Shown piece after piece: positions 16,885 to 27,570 of a DNA stretch of 64,000 nucleotides. The position numbers were made by a program, and so were the translations under genes. The DNA lies in the NCBI RefSeq assembly GCF_000153705.1, contig NZ_DS022272.1, positions 338,929-402,928 on the forward strand, written 5' to 3'. Every line of letters begins with the position of its first letter. The stretch's first letter is position 1. The DNA is from Fulvimarina pelagi HTCC2506 (lineage in GTDB: Bacteria; Pseudomonadota; Alphaproteobacteria; Rhizobiales; Rhizobiaceae). The notes under the pieces were generated by a model. The model saw only the letters and a program-made list of their open reading frames with translations. It was not told the origin of the DNA and did not search any database.

Positions 16885-18003
16885 CTAGCCTCCAGTCACG
16901 CTCATATGACGGGAAACGGACGGATTGCGCGTCTTCCTGTCGATAACGAAGTCGTGGCCTTTTGGTTTACGCGAAATCGCGCGGTCGATCTCTTCGGCGA
17001 GAAGGTCGTTGCCTTCTGAGGAACGCAGCGGCTCGCGCAGATCCACGGCGTCTTCCTGACCGAGGCACATGAAGAGTGTACCGGTGCAGGTGACACGGAC
17101 ACGGTTGCAGCTCTCACAGAAGTTATGGGTCATCGGCGTTATGAAGCCGAGACGACCGCCGGTTTCGGCGACTTCCACATATCGGGCCGGACCGCCGGTC
17201 TTGAACGGGATGTCGTTCAGCGTCCATTGCCGCGACAGGTCGGCCCGCACCTTACTGAGAGGCAGATACTGGTCCGTGCGATCCTCGTCGATCTCGCCCA
17301 TCGGCATGGTCTCGATCAGGGTCATGTCCATGCCTCGGCCATGAGCCCATTCGATCATCGAGGGAATTTCACTGTCGTTGAAGCCCTTCAGCGCAACGGC
17401 ATTCAGCTTGACGTGAAGACCTGCCTCCTGTGCAGCGTCGATGCCTTCCATCACCTTCTTGAGTTCGCCCCAGCGGGTGATCCGCCGGAACTTGTCGGCG
17501 TCGAGCGTATCGACCGAGACGTTGAGGCGGCGGACGCCGGCGTCCGCAAGATCCTTGGCGAATCGCTTGAGTTGCGAGCCGTTCGTCGTCAGGGTCAACT
17601 CCTCGAGCGCACCCGTCTCCAAATGGCGCGACAGCGAGCGGATGAGGTACATGATATTCTTGCGCACCAGCGGCTCGCCGCCAGTGAGGCGTAACTTCTT
17701 CACTCCCTTCGCGATGAATGTCGTCGAAAGTCGATCAAGCTCTTCGAGCGTCAGGAGATCGCGTTTCGGCAGGAACTCCATATCCTCAGCCATGCAGTAG
17801 ACGCAGCGAAAGTCACACCGGTCCGTTACCGAAACACGCAGATAGGTGATGTGACGACCGAACGGATCGACCATCTCCCCGTTTGCGCCGTTTTGGAAAG
17901 TTGCCAGCTCCGAGCGAGCCCCGCCTTGCCTCACTTCGATAACGCCAGAAGGCGGTCTGAAGGTCGGAAGGCCATCCTGTTTGAAAAGCGTTGTCTTGGT
18001 CAT
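16885..18003 (-). CDS. moaA: GTP 3',8-cyclase (molybdenum cofactor biosynthesis protein A)
   Basis: A radical SAM enzyme for the first step of molybdopterin synthesis. The radical-SAM motif CDFRCVYC has Cys63, 67 and 70; a second cluster uses [11 protein letters not shown] and the downstream Cys. The protein ends in the conserved Gly-Gly. Length is 372 residues, longer than the usual 330-350 because of about 43 extra N-terminal residues. An alternative start at Met44 (17874) is possible, but its GGGGAG lies only one base away from the ATG. It supports the Mo enzymes of this genome, including paoABC; partner moaC is not adjacent. Confidence 0.92.
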   Translation of the reverse strand: MTKTTLFKQDGLPTFRPPSGVIEVRQGGARSELATFQNGANGEMVDPFGRHITYLRVSVTDRCDFRCVYCMAEDMEFLPKRDLLTLEELDRLSTTFIAKGVKKLRLTGGEPLVRKNIMYLIRSLSRHLETGALEELTLTTNGSQLKRFAKDLADAGVRRLNVSVDTLDADKFRRITRWGELKKVMEGIDAAQEAGLHVKLNAVALKGFNDSEIPSMIEWAHGRGMDMTLIETMPMGEIDEDRTDQYLPLSKVRADLSRQWTLNDIPFKTGGPARYVEVAETGGRLGFITPMTHNFCESCNRVRVTCTGTLFMCLGQEDAVDLREPLRSSEGNDLLAEEIDRAISRKPKGHDFVIDRKTRNPSVSRHMSVTGG

Positions 18004-18237
18004 CGCATATTCTTATCAGAGGGAAATCGAAGCCGAAACAGATGCTTTCGTTCCAGACATGTTCAATTACGAATGTGGACGCCGGTCCACCTGGGATCAA
18101 GCGGTGCGGCTTGATCGGATGTCTTGCTTCGCGCAGACCTCATAGACCCGAAGACCTTGTTCGCCTGTGGCGACATCGCCATTGGTAGGTGAGCCGCAGC
18201 TGCCGCCAGCGGCACTCGAACGACAGGAGGCCCCCGC

Positions 18238-18597
18238 ATGATCGCGCGCCAGACACCGCCGAGTGAAATCCGGGTATCGAAGGACAAGCGAACCATGACG
18301 CTCGCTTGGCCCGGACGTGAACCCGAGGAGCTTTCGGCGGAGTATTTGCGCGTTCACTCCCCCTCTGCCGAAGTTCAGGGGCATCGAGCGTCCGAGCGCA
18401 AGACTCAATTTGGAAAGCGGGACGTCGAGATCCGCAAAATTCAACCGGTAGGCAATTACGCGATCAAGATCAGCTTTTCCGACGGACACGACACCGGGCT
18501 TTATTCCTGGACCTATCTCTCCGAGCTCGCGGCTGAGAAAGACGAGAAATGGGCAGCTTATATTCACGAGTTGGAGGAAAAGGGGCTGCCGCGGTAA
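18238..18597 (+). CDS. DUF971 protein (gamma-butyrobetaine hydroxylase N-terminal-like)
   Basis: A 119-residue protein. SEIRVSKDKRTMTLAWPG, ELSAEYLRVHSPSAEV, EIRKIQPVGNYAIKISFSDGHDTGLYSW and the Y-I-x-E-L end are the conserved DUF971 pattern, the small domain also found at the N-terminus of gamma-butyrobetaine dioxygenases. As a stand-alone protein its role is uncertain; some members lie near Fe-S or Moco genes. Here it is divergent from moaA, separated by about 234 bases. An ACAGGAGG box lies a few bases upstream of the ATG. Confidence 0.82.
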   Translation: MIARQTPPSEIRVSKDKRTMTLAWPGREPEELSAEYLRVHSPSAEVQGHRASERKTQFGKRDVEIRKIQPVGNYAIKISFSDGHDTGLYSWTYLSELAAEKDEKWAAYIHELEEKGLPR

Positions 18598-18621
18598 GTG
18601 TACAAGCCAAGCCGTTAGACT

Positions 18622-19317
18622 CTAGATCTCATTGAACTCCGAAAGAGCTTCAACTGTCGCACTGAGATCCTTCAGTTTGCTGACGACGGTCGTCGCTCCG
18701 GCTTCGGTGAGCGCTTCAGCGTGGCCGGGGAAAGTGTGACTTGCGCCGGTGAAGCCGACGACCCGGCAGCCGGCTGCGCTGGCGGCGGATACGCCATGGA
18801 CCGAGTCTTCGATGACGAAGGTGTCGGACGGCTTCACCCCGAAAGTCTCGCACGCATGTAGGAAGACGTCCGGTGCCGGTTTGCCCTGCTTGGTGCCGAC
18901 CTCAAGCGCTGCAAAGACGTGCGGGCCGAAGTAGTCCCAGAGCCCCACATGGTCGAGTTCGAGCTCCAGTCTCTTCGAGGATGAATTCGAGCATATGCAG
19001 ATGGGAACGCCTTTGGCTGCAAAGGCTTCGATCGCTTCGCGCGCGCCGGCGATTTCCTCCACCTCCTCGCCGAGCCGGCGATCAATTTCGGCATCCGCGC
19101 GCTCGATAAGGCTCGCCGACATCGGCTGTCCGCTCTCCTCGCTGATCTTTTCAAGGATCACCGGGAAGGTCAGCCCAGCAAAGCGGATTGCGAGATCTTC
19201 GGCGCTCATTTCGACGCCATACTCGGCGATCAGCTTCGCCTCGACGTCTGCGGCGATGATCTCACTGTCGACCAGCACGCCGTCGCAATCGAAGATCATC
19301 AGCTTTGGCATTGGCAT
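18622..19317 (-). CDS. HAD-superfamily phosphatase (beta-phosphoglucomutase-like)
   Basis: A 231-residue hydrolase. Motif I is FDCDGVLVDSE (nucleophile Asp), motif II Ser lies in CICSNSSS, Lys in KQGKPAPDVF, and motif III in FVIEDSVHGVSAASAAGC. The cap type and motifs put it in the subfamily of phosphoglycolate phosphatases and sugar-phosphate phosphatases; the substrate is not resolved. ATG 19317 follows AAGGAA at 8 bases; the frame open to 19425 is an unlikely extension. The gene converges with the DUF971 gene and is divergent from ccrM. Confidence 0.85.
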   Translation of the reverse strand: MPMPKLMIFDCDGVLVDSEIIAADVEAKLIAEYGVEMSAEDLAIRFAGLTFPVILEKISEESGQPMSASLIERADAEIDRRLGEEVEEIAGAREAIEAFAAKGVPICICSNSSSKRLELELDHVGLWDYFGPHVFAALEVGTKQGKPAPDVFLHACETFGVKPSDTFVIEDSVHGVSAASAAGCRVVGFTGASHTFPGHAEALTEAGATTVVSKLKDLSATVEALSEFNEI

Positions 19318-19498
19318 CGTAACGGTTCCTTGCAGCGAGCATCGGAGGAATTTTCGCGCTGCGGTATCACGCGTGGCGGTGAGGCGCCAAGCCTGAGCGG
19401 CGCTGATTTCGCAAGCCGCTTTCATCGCTAATTAACCGCGTTCGGTAACTCTGTTCCGCGAAAGACCTGTTGAAATTCGAAGTCAAGCGGCGGTGTAG

Positions 19499-20638
<1,140 letters not shown>

Positions 20639-20822
20639 CGCGCATGCCGTTGAGTACCTGGTCGCAGTAGGCTTGCTTGGCTCTGCAGCCTTCGCGTTAA
20701 TGCACGTTGGCACGAGAAGATTGCTCAAACACTGACTTACTCATGCTGATGACGCCGGTCGTTTTCTCACGGAGGCACTCACCAAAGGCTACTTAATGCG
20801 ACGGAAGTGTTGGTCCGAGGTC

Positions 20823-21884
20823 TTACCCGAGAGCCTTATCGACGACCTTCCGCATCAGCGTTGGTAGACCTTGGTCCGCGATTTCATGCCGTGCGGCCCA
20901 CCAGCCCTCGTTTGAGGGTTCCGCGTCGATCTCGGCGCGGTACACCTCCAACGTCAGCTTGAAATGCGTGAAACCGTGCGCGATCGCGCCAACATGCATC
21001 CAATCGGCTTTGAAAGGTGCGACATCGGCTCCGGTCTCGCCGTCTTTCCTTGCGGACCACGCCGTCGATGGCGCTTCCGCCATCCCGCCGAGCATGCCGG
21101 AGGCCGGGCGCCGGCGGAGCCAAACCGCGCCGTCGCTCGACCGGGTTGCGACGAAGGCGGCGCCGGTTCTCTGCGGCACCGGACGTTTTGCCGCCTTCAC
21201 GGGGTAGGCGGTCTGGTCGCCATGGCTGCGAGCCTCGCATTGTTCGGCGGCGGGGCACAGGAGGCAGCTCGGCGAACGCGGCACGCAGATCGTCGCGCCG
21301 AGATCCATCATGGCCTGTGCGAAGTCGCCGGGCCGATCCTTCGGGGTGAGGCCAGTGACCTTCTCCTTCACGTGTGGCTTCGCGCCAGGTAGCGGAGCGG
21401 AGATGCGGTAGAGCCGTGTGATCACGCGTTCGATATTTCCGTCGACCACCGGAGCGGCTTCGTCGAATGCGATCGAGGCTATGGCGGCGGATGTATAGTC
21501 GCCGATCCCTGGCAGCGCCTTGAGTGCGGCCGCTGTCCGCGGGAAGGCGCCGCCGTGATTTTCGACTACCTCTTTCGCGCAAACATGAAGGTTGCGAGCC
21601 CGGCTGTAATAGCCGAGCCCCGCCCACTCGGCCATGATCTCGCTCGCCTCGGCGTTCGCGAGGTCGCCCACCGTCGGCCAACGATTGACGAACCGTGCGA
21701 AAAAGGGTTTCACCGCCGCGACCGTAGTCTGCTGGAGCATGATCTCCGAAAGCCAGATCTTGTAAGCATCCGGACGATGGCCTTCTCTCCTGGCCTTCGG
21801 ACCGAGCCGCCAGGGCATGTCGCGCGCGTTCCTGTCGTACCAGGCAAGAATCTCTTCGGAGAGCGAACTGGGCGGAAGCGGCAT
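20823..21884 (-). CDS. mutY: Adenine DNA glycosylase MutY
   Basis: A 353-residue base-excision repair enzyme that removes adenine opposite 8-oxoguanine. The helix-hairpin-helix region LKALPGIGDYTSAAIASIAF is followed by the catalytic VVDGNIERV, and the [4Fe-4S] cluster cysteines lie in CVPRSPSCLLCPAAEQC. The C-terminal Nudix-like recognition domain (about residues 220-350) is present. Length is normal. About 60 bases separate it from the divergent O-antigen ligase-like gene. Confidence 0.95.
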   Translation of the reverse strand: MPLPPSSLSEEILAWYDRNARDMPWRLGPKARREGHRPDAYKIWLSEIMLQQTTVAAVKPFFARFVNRWPTVGDLANAEASEIMAEWAGLGYYSRARNLHVCAKEVVENHGGAFPRTAAALKALPGIGDYTSAAIASIAFDEAAPVVDGNIERVITRLYRISAPLPGAKPHVKEKVTGLTPKDRPGDFAQAMMDLGATICVPRSPSCLLCPAAEQCEARSHGDQTAYPVKAAKRPVPQRTGAAFVATRSSDGAVWLRRRPASGMLGGMAEAPSTAWSARKDGETGADVAPFKADWMHVGAIAHGFTHFKLTLEVYRAEIDAEPSNEGWWAARHEIADQGLPTLMRKVVDKALG

Positions 21885-21943
21885 GGGCAGGCTTTCAGGT
21901 CTGCGGAAGGGGCGGAAATGATCAAGGTGGAGCTGAAGACGCG

Positions 21944-23239
21944 ATGAACCCAGTGACGTCTTTTGCTCGCCTGATCAATCCGCCGACCGAAGGGATGGCC
22001 GAGCGCAATCGGCCAGCGATCATTCTGTCCTACGCCGTCATGCCGCTCGCCGGGTCGTTGGCCAGCTTCATGATTGTCGTCCTGGCCTGCTGGGCGGCGA
22101 TTTGTCTCGTTGTCGGACGGCTCGCCTGGCGCCCTTTCGGCGCCGCAGCGCCGATCGTGTGGAGCCATGTCGTTCTTTTCAGCGTCCTTGCGCTCGCGGA
22201 CATCGTGAATATTGCGCCCGGAACGGCCGCGCTCGATATCGGTTTGCGCCTGTTCTTCCTGATGCCCGTCGTGGCGGTCCACCGGGTGGCGATATCCAGC
22301 ACGGGGGATGTCCTGGAGGCGGTATTTCGTGGAGCGGCAATCGGCGGCATTCTCGCACCGGTCCTCGGACTAGCGTCCATCCTGCTCTCAGGCAGCTACC
22401 GGGCCGAGGGACTGGCGGGGAATGCCGGTCCGTTCTCGATCCTGTGCCTGCTGACGGCAGGTCTCGCACTTCTCGGTCTTCGAGCGAAAAAGGACATGTT
22501 GTGGAATGCGGCTGCGCTGCTCGGCGCGTTCGGCGCTGCGCTCGCGGTCGTCATGACTGGTATGCGTGGAGCCTGGCCGGCGCTTCCAATCGTTCTGGCT
22601 ATCGTGGTTTGGGTCCGATGGCGGGATCTCCCGGACGTCTGGGCTCGCGTCGAGAAGCGGCATCGGGTTTGGGCGATCGGCGCCGCGTTGCTCCTGACCC
22701 TTGTCGGGGCGGTCCTCGGTGCGGAGTATATTGGCTATCGAACGCAGAAGCTGATCGAAGATGTCCAGGCGCTTTTCCTGAGTTCGGACGCGAACTCTTC
22801 CGTCGGCCTTCGTGCGGAAATGTACCGTGCTGGGATTGCGGCACTTCTCGAACGACCGCTTCTGGGCTGGGGCGAGAGCGGCGTATGGCCAGCCCTCGAG
22901 CCGCGCCTCGGCGCAGCATTCGCCGACGGTTTCTCCTACAGCCATCTCCACAACATGATTCTGACGGTCGGCGTCCAGGCCGGCGTTCTAGGCATCCTTG
23001 CCCTTATCGCCGTCCTCATCACACCGGTCTGGTGCGCCTATCGCCAGCGGAACCGGGCTGAGGGTCGGGCGCGGCTTGCCTTTGCGCTCATTCTCGTCTG
23101 CGCCTATGCGATCCCTGGTCTGACGAACATCATGTTTTTCCATGATATTCTCGATGGGGTCTGGGCGCTTTCGATCTGGACTTTAGCGGGTACGATGATG
23201 GCCGATCCAGAAGCCCCGGACGAGAGGGGAGGTGGGTGA
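21944..23239 (+). CDS. O-antigen ligase / Wzy-family membrane protein
   Basis: A 431-residue membrane protein with about ten or more hydrophobic segments and a large periplasmic loop near residues 250-330. RPLLGWGESG followed by SHLHNMILTVGVQAGVLG is the signature of the Wzy_C family (O-antigen ligase WaaL or polymerase). It would act on undecaprenyl-linked glycans at the periplasmic face. No other polysaccharide gene is nearby, which hints at a stand-alone ligase. Its TGA overlaps the ATG of the downstream DciA-like gene, so the two are translated together, though functions appear unrelated. Confidence 0.8.
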   Translation: MNPVTSFARLINPPTEGMAERNRPAIILSYAVMPLAGSLASFMIVVLACWAAICLVVGRLAWRPFGAAAPIVWSHVVLFSVLALADIVNIAPGTAALDIGLRLFFLMPVVAVHRVAISSTGDVLEAVFRGAAIGGILAPVLGLASILLSGSYRAEGLAGNAGPFSILCLLTAGLALLGLRAKKDMLWNAAALLGAFGAALAVVMTGMRGAWPALPIVLAIVVWVRWRDLPDVWARVEKRHRVWAIGAALLLTLVGAVLGAEYIGYRTQKLIEDVQALFLSSDANSSVGLRAEMYRAGIAALLERPLLGWGESGVWPALEPRLGAAFADGFSYSHLHNMILTVGVQAGVLGILALIAVLITPVWCAYRQRNRAEGRARLAFALILVCAYAIPGLTNIMFFHDILDGVWALSIWTLAGTMMADPEAPDERGGG

Positions 23240-23757
23240 TGAGCGATTTCGAGAGACCCAAGCGAAAACCTCCCGCGCGGTCCCTCTCAGATGTCGCCGC
23301 GAAGCTCGTCGATCCCGTGCTTCGCAAGAAGGCTGGCATGACCTCCGAACTCGCTTTGGCCTGGCCCGAGATCGCCGGACCGCGCCTTGCCGGGCAGACG
23401 CGGCCGCTCGAATTCCGCTGGCCGCCGAAGCGCGGCGAAGACGACCCCTTCGAGCCGGCGACGCTCGTGATCGGCGCCGAGCCGGCGGCGGCTCTCAGGT
23501 TGCAGCACCAGACCAGCGAACTGATCGCCCGGATCAACCGGCTTTACGGCTTCGTGGCCGTGGCGAAGGTAAAAATCACGCAGATGTCCGTGATGGAAGC
23601 CTCGCGAAGCAACAAACCTGGCACGCGTCCCCTGGATGATGCGGATCGCCTAAAGGTCGAAGCGATGGTCGGTCACATCGTAGATGAAACCTTGCGCCAA
23701 TCCCTGAGGGCTTTTGCCGAGGCAACGCTCGGTCGAACCGATCGCAAGCGCGACTAA
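23239..23757 (+). CDS. DUF721 / DciA-like protein
   Basis: A 172-residue protein with VDPVLRKKAGMTSELALAWPEIAGPRLAGQTRP near residues 30-60, the DUF721 core. The family includes DciA, which helps load the replicative helicase in bacteria lacking DnaC/DnaI. The C-terminal part (residues about 115-170) is polar and variable. The start is ATG 23239, which overlaps the previous stop by one base; a GTG three bases earlier is equally in frame. The next gene, a DsbA-like lipoprotein, lies 128 bases on, the usual order in many rhizobia. Confidence 0.82.
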   Translation: MSDFERPKRKPPARSLSDVAAKLVDPVLRKKAGMTSELALAWPEIAGPRLAGQTRPLEFRWPPKRGEDDPFEPATLVIGAEPAAALRLQHQTSELIARINRLYGFVAVAKVKITQMSVMEASRSNKPGTRPLDDADRLKVEAMVGHIVDETLRQSLRAFAEATLGRTDRKRD

Positions 23758-23885
23758 GCCGGCGGAGACTTGTGCCCGCATGACGGAATTGTAAGTCCGC
23801 GCGCACGTCGTTCGTGGTAGGCAACGCGCATGCGCCCATATAGTGACCGCTGCAAGACGATTTTCACAACGGAGAGACTTCACCC

Positions 23886-24734
23886 GTGACCCGCTCCAAC
23901 ATATCGACCTTGAAGCTGACCATGCTCGCCATGGCCGGCGCGAGCCTCATCACGCTTGCTGCCTGCAGCGACGAGGACACCTCCGCCAACGGCATCGTAC
24001 AACCGGATGCGGCTCAGGCCGGCACATCCGATGCGGCCGGGTCGACGGTCCAGGCCGAAGAGCCAGCAGGCACGGACCCCGAAGCGGCAAGCGAGGCCGC
24101 GCCCGCCGCGCAGACTTCGGAGAGTTCGTCCGGGCAAACGCTGACCCCCGCTGCCGAGGTGCCTGAGTCCTCTGGAAGCGTCGATGTCGCAGACCTAATG
24201 TCCGAGCAGGCCCTGCCGGATATCGTTCAAGGCGATCCTGAGGCGCCGGTTACCATTGTCGAATATGCGTCGATGACCTGCGGCCACTGCGCCGACTTCC
24301 ATGAGAACAGCTATCCGGCCATCAAGGAGGCTTATCTCGACACTGGCAAGGCGAAATTGATTATCCGCGAATTTCCGTTCGATCCGGTGTCTCTCGCCGC
24401 TTTCATGATGGCCCGCTGTGCGGGAGACGATCAGCGGCGTACGGCTATGGTCGACGTTCTTTTCGACCAGCAGAGCACTTGGGCGACGGCGGAAAGCCCA
24501 TCGCAGGAACTCCTAAAGATCGCCCGGATGACGGGTATGGGGCAGGACGAGTTCGTTGCCTGTCTCGACAATAAGGAACTCCAGCAGCAGATTGTCGATG
24601 TCCAAAAGAAGGGCGAAACCGAGTTCGGCGTCTCTGCGACCCCCACTTTCTTCATCAACGGCGCTAAGTATTCCGGCTCGATGAGCCCGGAGAACATGGC
24701 GGCCGCGATCGAGGCCGCAACGCCGACGAACTGA
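23886..24734 (+). CDS. DsbA-family thiol:disulfide oxidoreductase, lipoprotein
   Basis: A 282-residue thioredoxin-fold protein. An N-terminal signal ends in the lipobox LAAC with Cys27, giving a lipid-anchored protein. Residues about 28-100 form an acidic Ala/Ser/Glu/Thr linker. The catalytic domain starts PVTIVEYASMTCGHCADFHE with the CGHC active site, and GVSATPTFFING holds the cis-proline (TP). It likely shuffles or oxidises disulfides in periplasmic proteins. The GTG start at 23886 has GGAGAG about 9 bases upstream. A DUF721 gene precedes it. Confidence 0.86.
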   Translation: MTRSNISTLKLTMLAMAGASLITLAACSDEDTSANGIVQPDAAQAGTSDAAGSTVQAEEPAGTDPEAASEAAPAAQTSESSSGQTLTPAAEVPESSGSVDVADLMSEQALPDIVQGDPEAPVTIVEYASMTCGHCADFHENSYPAIKEAYLDTGKAKLIIREFPFDPVSLAAFMMARCAGDDQRRTAMVDVLFDQQSTWATAESPSQELLKIARMTGMGQDEFVACLDNKELQQQIVDVQKKGETEFGVSATPTFFINGAKYSGSMSPENMAAAIEAATPTN

Positions 24735-24748
24735 CCGGAAAGCGATTT

Positions 24749-24787
24749 CGGAGACACGGCGACGGCGATCCCGTTACAGTGTCTCCG
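24749..24787 (+). terminator. Long hairpin after dsbA-like gene
   Basis: Perfect 9-bp arms CGGAGACAC and GTGTCTCCG enclose a smaller ACGG/CCGT stem. It begins 15 bases after the DsbA stop. The T-run is weak (CCCTTTG), so termination efficiency is uncertain. Confidence 0.55.
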
Positions 24788-24799
24788 CCCTTTGCCTGT

Positions 24800-24824
24800 G
24801 CCCCCAAGAAGATTCCGCGGGGGC
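24800..24824 (+). other. GC-only hairpin in the ppdK leader
   Basis: GCCCCC (24800-24805) pairs with GGGGGC (24819-24824) around a 13-base loop and is followed by GCTCTT. It stands directly after the previous hairpin and about 74 bases before the ppdK start, and may be a leader structure or part of a double terminator. Confidence 0.35.
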
Positions 24825-24897
24825 GCTCTTGGTGTTGCGGACTTGCCGCGCTAAACGCGTGGACAGACTTACCAAGACGTTCCGACCCGGCGGTTCG

Positions 24898-27561
24898 ATG
24901 CCACAACGCATATTTCCATTTCAGAAGGGCAGGGCCGAACGCCCGGCAGATCCGCTGGAGTCGCTAGGACTCAAGGGCGCAGACCTTTCACTTCTCGCAT
25001 CGCTAAACCTACCGGTGCCGCCAGGCTTTACCATCTCCACCTATGCCTGGCGCGAAGCGAAGGGCGGACGAGACGACCTCCCCATGGGCCTGCGGGCGGA
25101 TCTGCGCGATCAGGTCGAGGCCCTCGAAGAGGTCACGGGCCGGCGCTTCGACGGCGATCGTCGGCCGCTTCTTCTTGCCGTGCGTTCCAGCGCGAAGACG
25201 GCGATGCCAGGGCTCGCGGAAAGCGTACTCGATGTCGGTCTCAATGGGCGGACGGTCGAGATCCTCGCCGAGGAACTGGATGACGCGACTTTTGCGTTTC
25301 GCAGCTATCGCCGGCTGATCGAGAGCTATGCCCAACTCGTCTTCGACACCGATCCCACCGATTTTGAGGAGATTGCCGACGAAGAAGCTGGCGAGAAGGG
25401 CTGGACGGGCGAGCCTGCCTCCATCGACGACTGGCGGTCTCTCATAGCGAGATTGAACGCTTTTCTTGCCGACGAGCTCGATGTCGTCATGCCGCAAACG
25501 CCGTTCGAACAACTCGTCGAAATCGTGAACGCCGTATTTAAAAGCTGGCGGAGCGCGCCTGCGCAAGCCTATCGGGCGCTGCATGGCATACCGGAGAATT
25601 CCGGTCTCGCCGTGACCATTCACTCCATGATTTTCAACGAGCGCAATGCTCAGTCCGGGCGGGGACGTGCGCTCTCGCGCGACATGGCGACAGGCCGCCC
25701 TCAGCTGACGGGAGAATTCCAACTCGGCTCGGGTCACGTCCTCAGAAACGGGGAACACCGCACGATCGATCTCGCAGGCGCCTTGGCGGATGGCGGTTCG
25801 GATTATCCCGCCGACATCGCGGATCTCGACGATCACGTACGCGCGGTCGAGGCCTATCTTGGCGATCTGGCCGAAGTCGAATTTATGATCGGTGACGGCG
25901 AGCTTTTCCTCCTCCAGTCGCGCGTCGGTCGCCGCAGTGCATCCGAGGCCGTGCGACTGGCCGTCGAATTTGTGCGGGATGGCCTAATAGACGAAGCCGA
26001 GGCGCTGACGCGCATCGACGCAACCTCGCTGGATCAACTGCTCCACCCGTCTATCCAGCGCGACGAGAGCTTCGTGGTGATGGCACGTGGTATGCCGGCC
26101 TCTCCCGGCGCAGCGACCGGCGAGATCGTGTTCTCGTCTGATCGCGCGCAGGCGGTAGCGGCTGAGGGCCGCAAGGTCATCCTCGTCCGCCACGAGACCT
26201 TCCCAGAAGACATCCACGGCATGCACGTTTCCGAGGGTGTCCTCACCATCCGCGGTGGCACGACAAGTCACGCTGCGGTCGTTGCGCGTGGAATCGGAAA
26301 GCCTTGCGTGACCGGGGCAGGAACGCTCCGCCTCAACGCGGCAACGGGAGAACTCCACGCAGGAAACAAGGTCCTCAGACAAGGCGATGCAATCACGATC
26401 GACGGGGCTTCAGGCGAAGTGATCGAAGGCGCAGTGACACTCGTCCGGCCCTCCCTCGATGGCGATTTCGCAACGCTGATGGAGTTCGCCGACCGGGCGC
26501 GGCAGATGAAGGTACGCACGAACGCCGAGACGCCCGCAGAAGCGCGAGCGGCGCGGGATTTTGGTGCCGAGGGAATCGGCCTCACCCGAACGGAGCATAT
26601 GTTTTTCGAGGGTGATCGGGTGCGCGCCATGCGTGAGATGATCCTTGCTTCGGACGAGAATGGCCGCCGCGCCGCGCTTGAAAAGCTTCTACCGATCCAA
26701 CGCGCGGACTTCGTCGAGCTCTTTGAGATAATGGCCGGACTGCCGGTGACGATCCGGCTGCTGGATCCACCGCTGCACGAGTTCCTGCCCCAGGCCGAGA
26801 ATGACATCGACGAAGCAGCGGAGTTCCTTGGCGTCAACGTTTCGAGCCTGCGTGAACGCATCGCCGCGCTGCAGGAATTCAATCCGATGCTCGGACATCG
26901 CGGTTGCCGGCTTGCAATCTCTTATCCGGAGATTGCCGAGGTTCAGTCGCGCGCGATCTTCGAGGCAGCCGTGGAAGCCGGGGCGAAAACGGGCGCGGCC
27001 GTAACGCCCGAGATCATGGTGCCGCTCGTCAGCCTTCGCAGGGAGCTCGATTTCGTCAAGGAAAGGATAGATGCCGTCGCTGCACAGGTGATCGAAGAGA
27101 CCGGTACGAAACTCACCTACCGCGTCGGGACGATGATCGAACTGCCGCGGGCCATCGTGCGCGCAGACACGATCGCCGAGGCCGCCGATTTCTTTTCCTT
27201 CGGTACAAACGACCTCACGCAGACTGTCTTCGGCATATCACGTGACGATGCCGGCACCTTCCTGTCGACTTATGTCCGTGAGGGTATCGTCGAGCGTGAC
27301 CCATTTCAGACAGTTGATGTGGAAGGCGTAGGTGAACTCATCCAGATTGCCGTCGAAAAGGCGCGGCGCACCAAGCCGGACATCGAACTCGGCGTGTGTG
27401 GCGAACAGGGCGGCGACCCAGCCTCGATTGCCTTCTTTGCTGAAGCCGGCCTCGACTACGTCTCCTGCTCGCCCTTCCGCGTGCCGATCGCCCGGCTCGC
27501 TGCCGCTCAGGCGGCGATCCGGGAAGGCCGGATCACTCGTGGTGGACGTTCGCGCCGCTGA
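24898..27561 (+). CDS. ppdK: Pyruvate, phosphate dikinase (PEP-utilising family)
   Basis: An 887-residue enzyme interconverting pyruvate and phosphoenolpyruvate with ATP and phosphate. The N-terminal ATP-grasp half is followed by the phosphohistidine domain (GGTTSHAAVVARGIGKPC, catalytic His458, Thr456 two residues before it as in PPDK) and the PEP-binding barrel (GLTRTEHMFF, GYxxS-like HRGCRLAISYPEI, FSFGTNDLTQ, GVCGEQGGDP). The size is that of PPDK, but the ATP-binding half diverges from textbook PPDK: it reads AMPGLAESVLDVGLN where SMPGMMDTVLNLGLN is usual. A longer frame begins with TTG at 24829; ATG 24898 fits family N-termini better. It could feed gluconeogenesis from pyruvate. Confidence 0.85.
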   Translation: MPQRIFPFQKGRAERPADPLESLGLKGADLSLLASLNLPVPPGFTISTYAWREAKGGRDDLPMGLRADLRDQVEALEEVTGRRFDGDRRPLLLAVRSSAKTAMPGLAESVLDVGLNGRTVEILAEELDDATFAFRSYRRLIESYAQLVFDTDPTDFEEIADEEAGEKGWTGEPASIDDWRSLIARLNAFLADELDVVMPQTPFEQLVEIVNAVFKSWRSAPAQAYRALHGIPENSGLAVTIHSMIFNERNAQSGRGRALSRDMATGRPQLTGEFQLGSGHVLRNGEHRTIDLAGALADGGSDYPADIADLDDHVRAVEAYLGDLAEVEFMIGDGELFLLQSRVGRRSASEAVRLAVEFVRDGLIDEAEALTRIDATSLDQLLHPSIQRDESFVVMARGMPASPGAATGEIVFSSDRAQAVAAEGRKVILVRHETFPEDIHGMHVSEGVLTIRGGTTSHAAVVARGIGKPCVTGAGTLRLNAATGELHAGNKVLRQGDAITIDGASGEVIEGAVTLVRPSLDGDFATLMEFADRARQMKVRTNAETPAEARAARDFGAEGIGLTRTEHMFFEGDRVRAMREMILASDENGRRAALEKLLPIQRADFVELFEIMAGLPVTIRLLDPPLHEFLPQAENDIDEAAEFLGVNVSSLRERIAALQEFNPMLGHRGCRLAISYPEIAEVQSRAIFEAAVEAGAKTGAAVTPEIMVPLVSLRRELDFVKERIDAVAAQVIEETGTKLTYRVGTMIELPRAIVRADTIAEAADFFSFGTNDLTQTVFGISRDDAGTFLSTYVREGIVERDPFQTVDVEGVGELIQIAVEKARRTKPDIELGVCGEQGGDPASIAFFAEAGLDYVSCSPFRVPIARLAAAQAAIREGRITRGGRSRR

Positions 27562-27570
27562 GCGTCTTCT

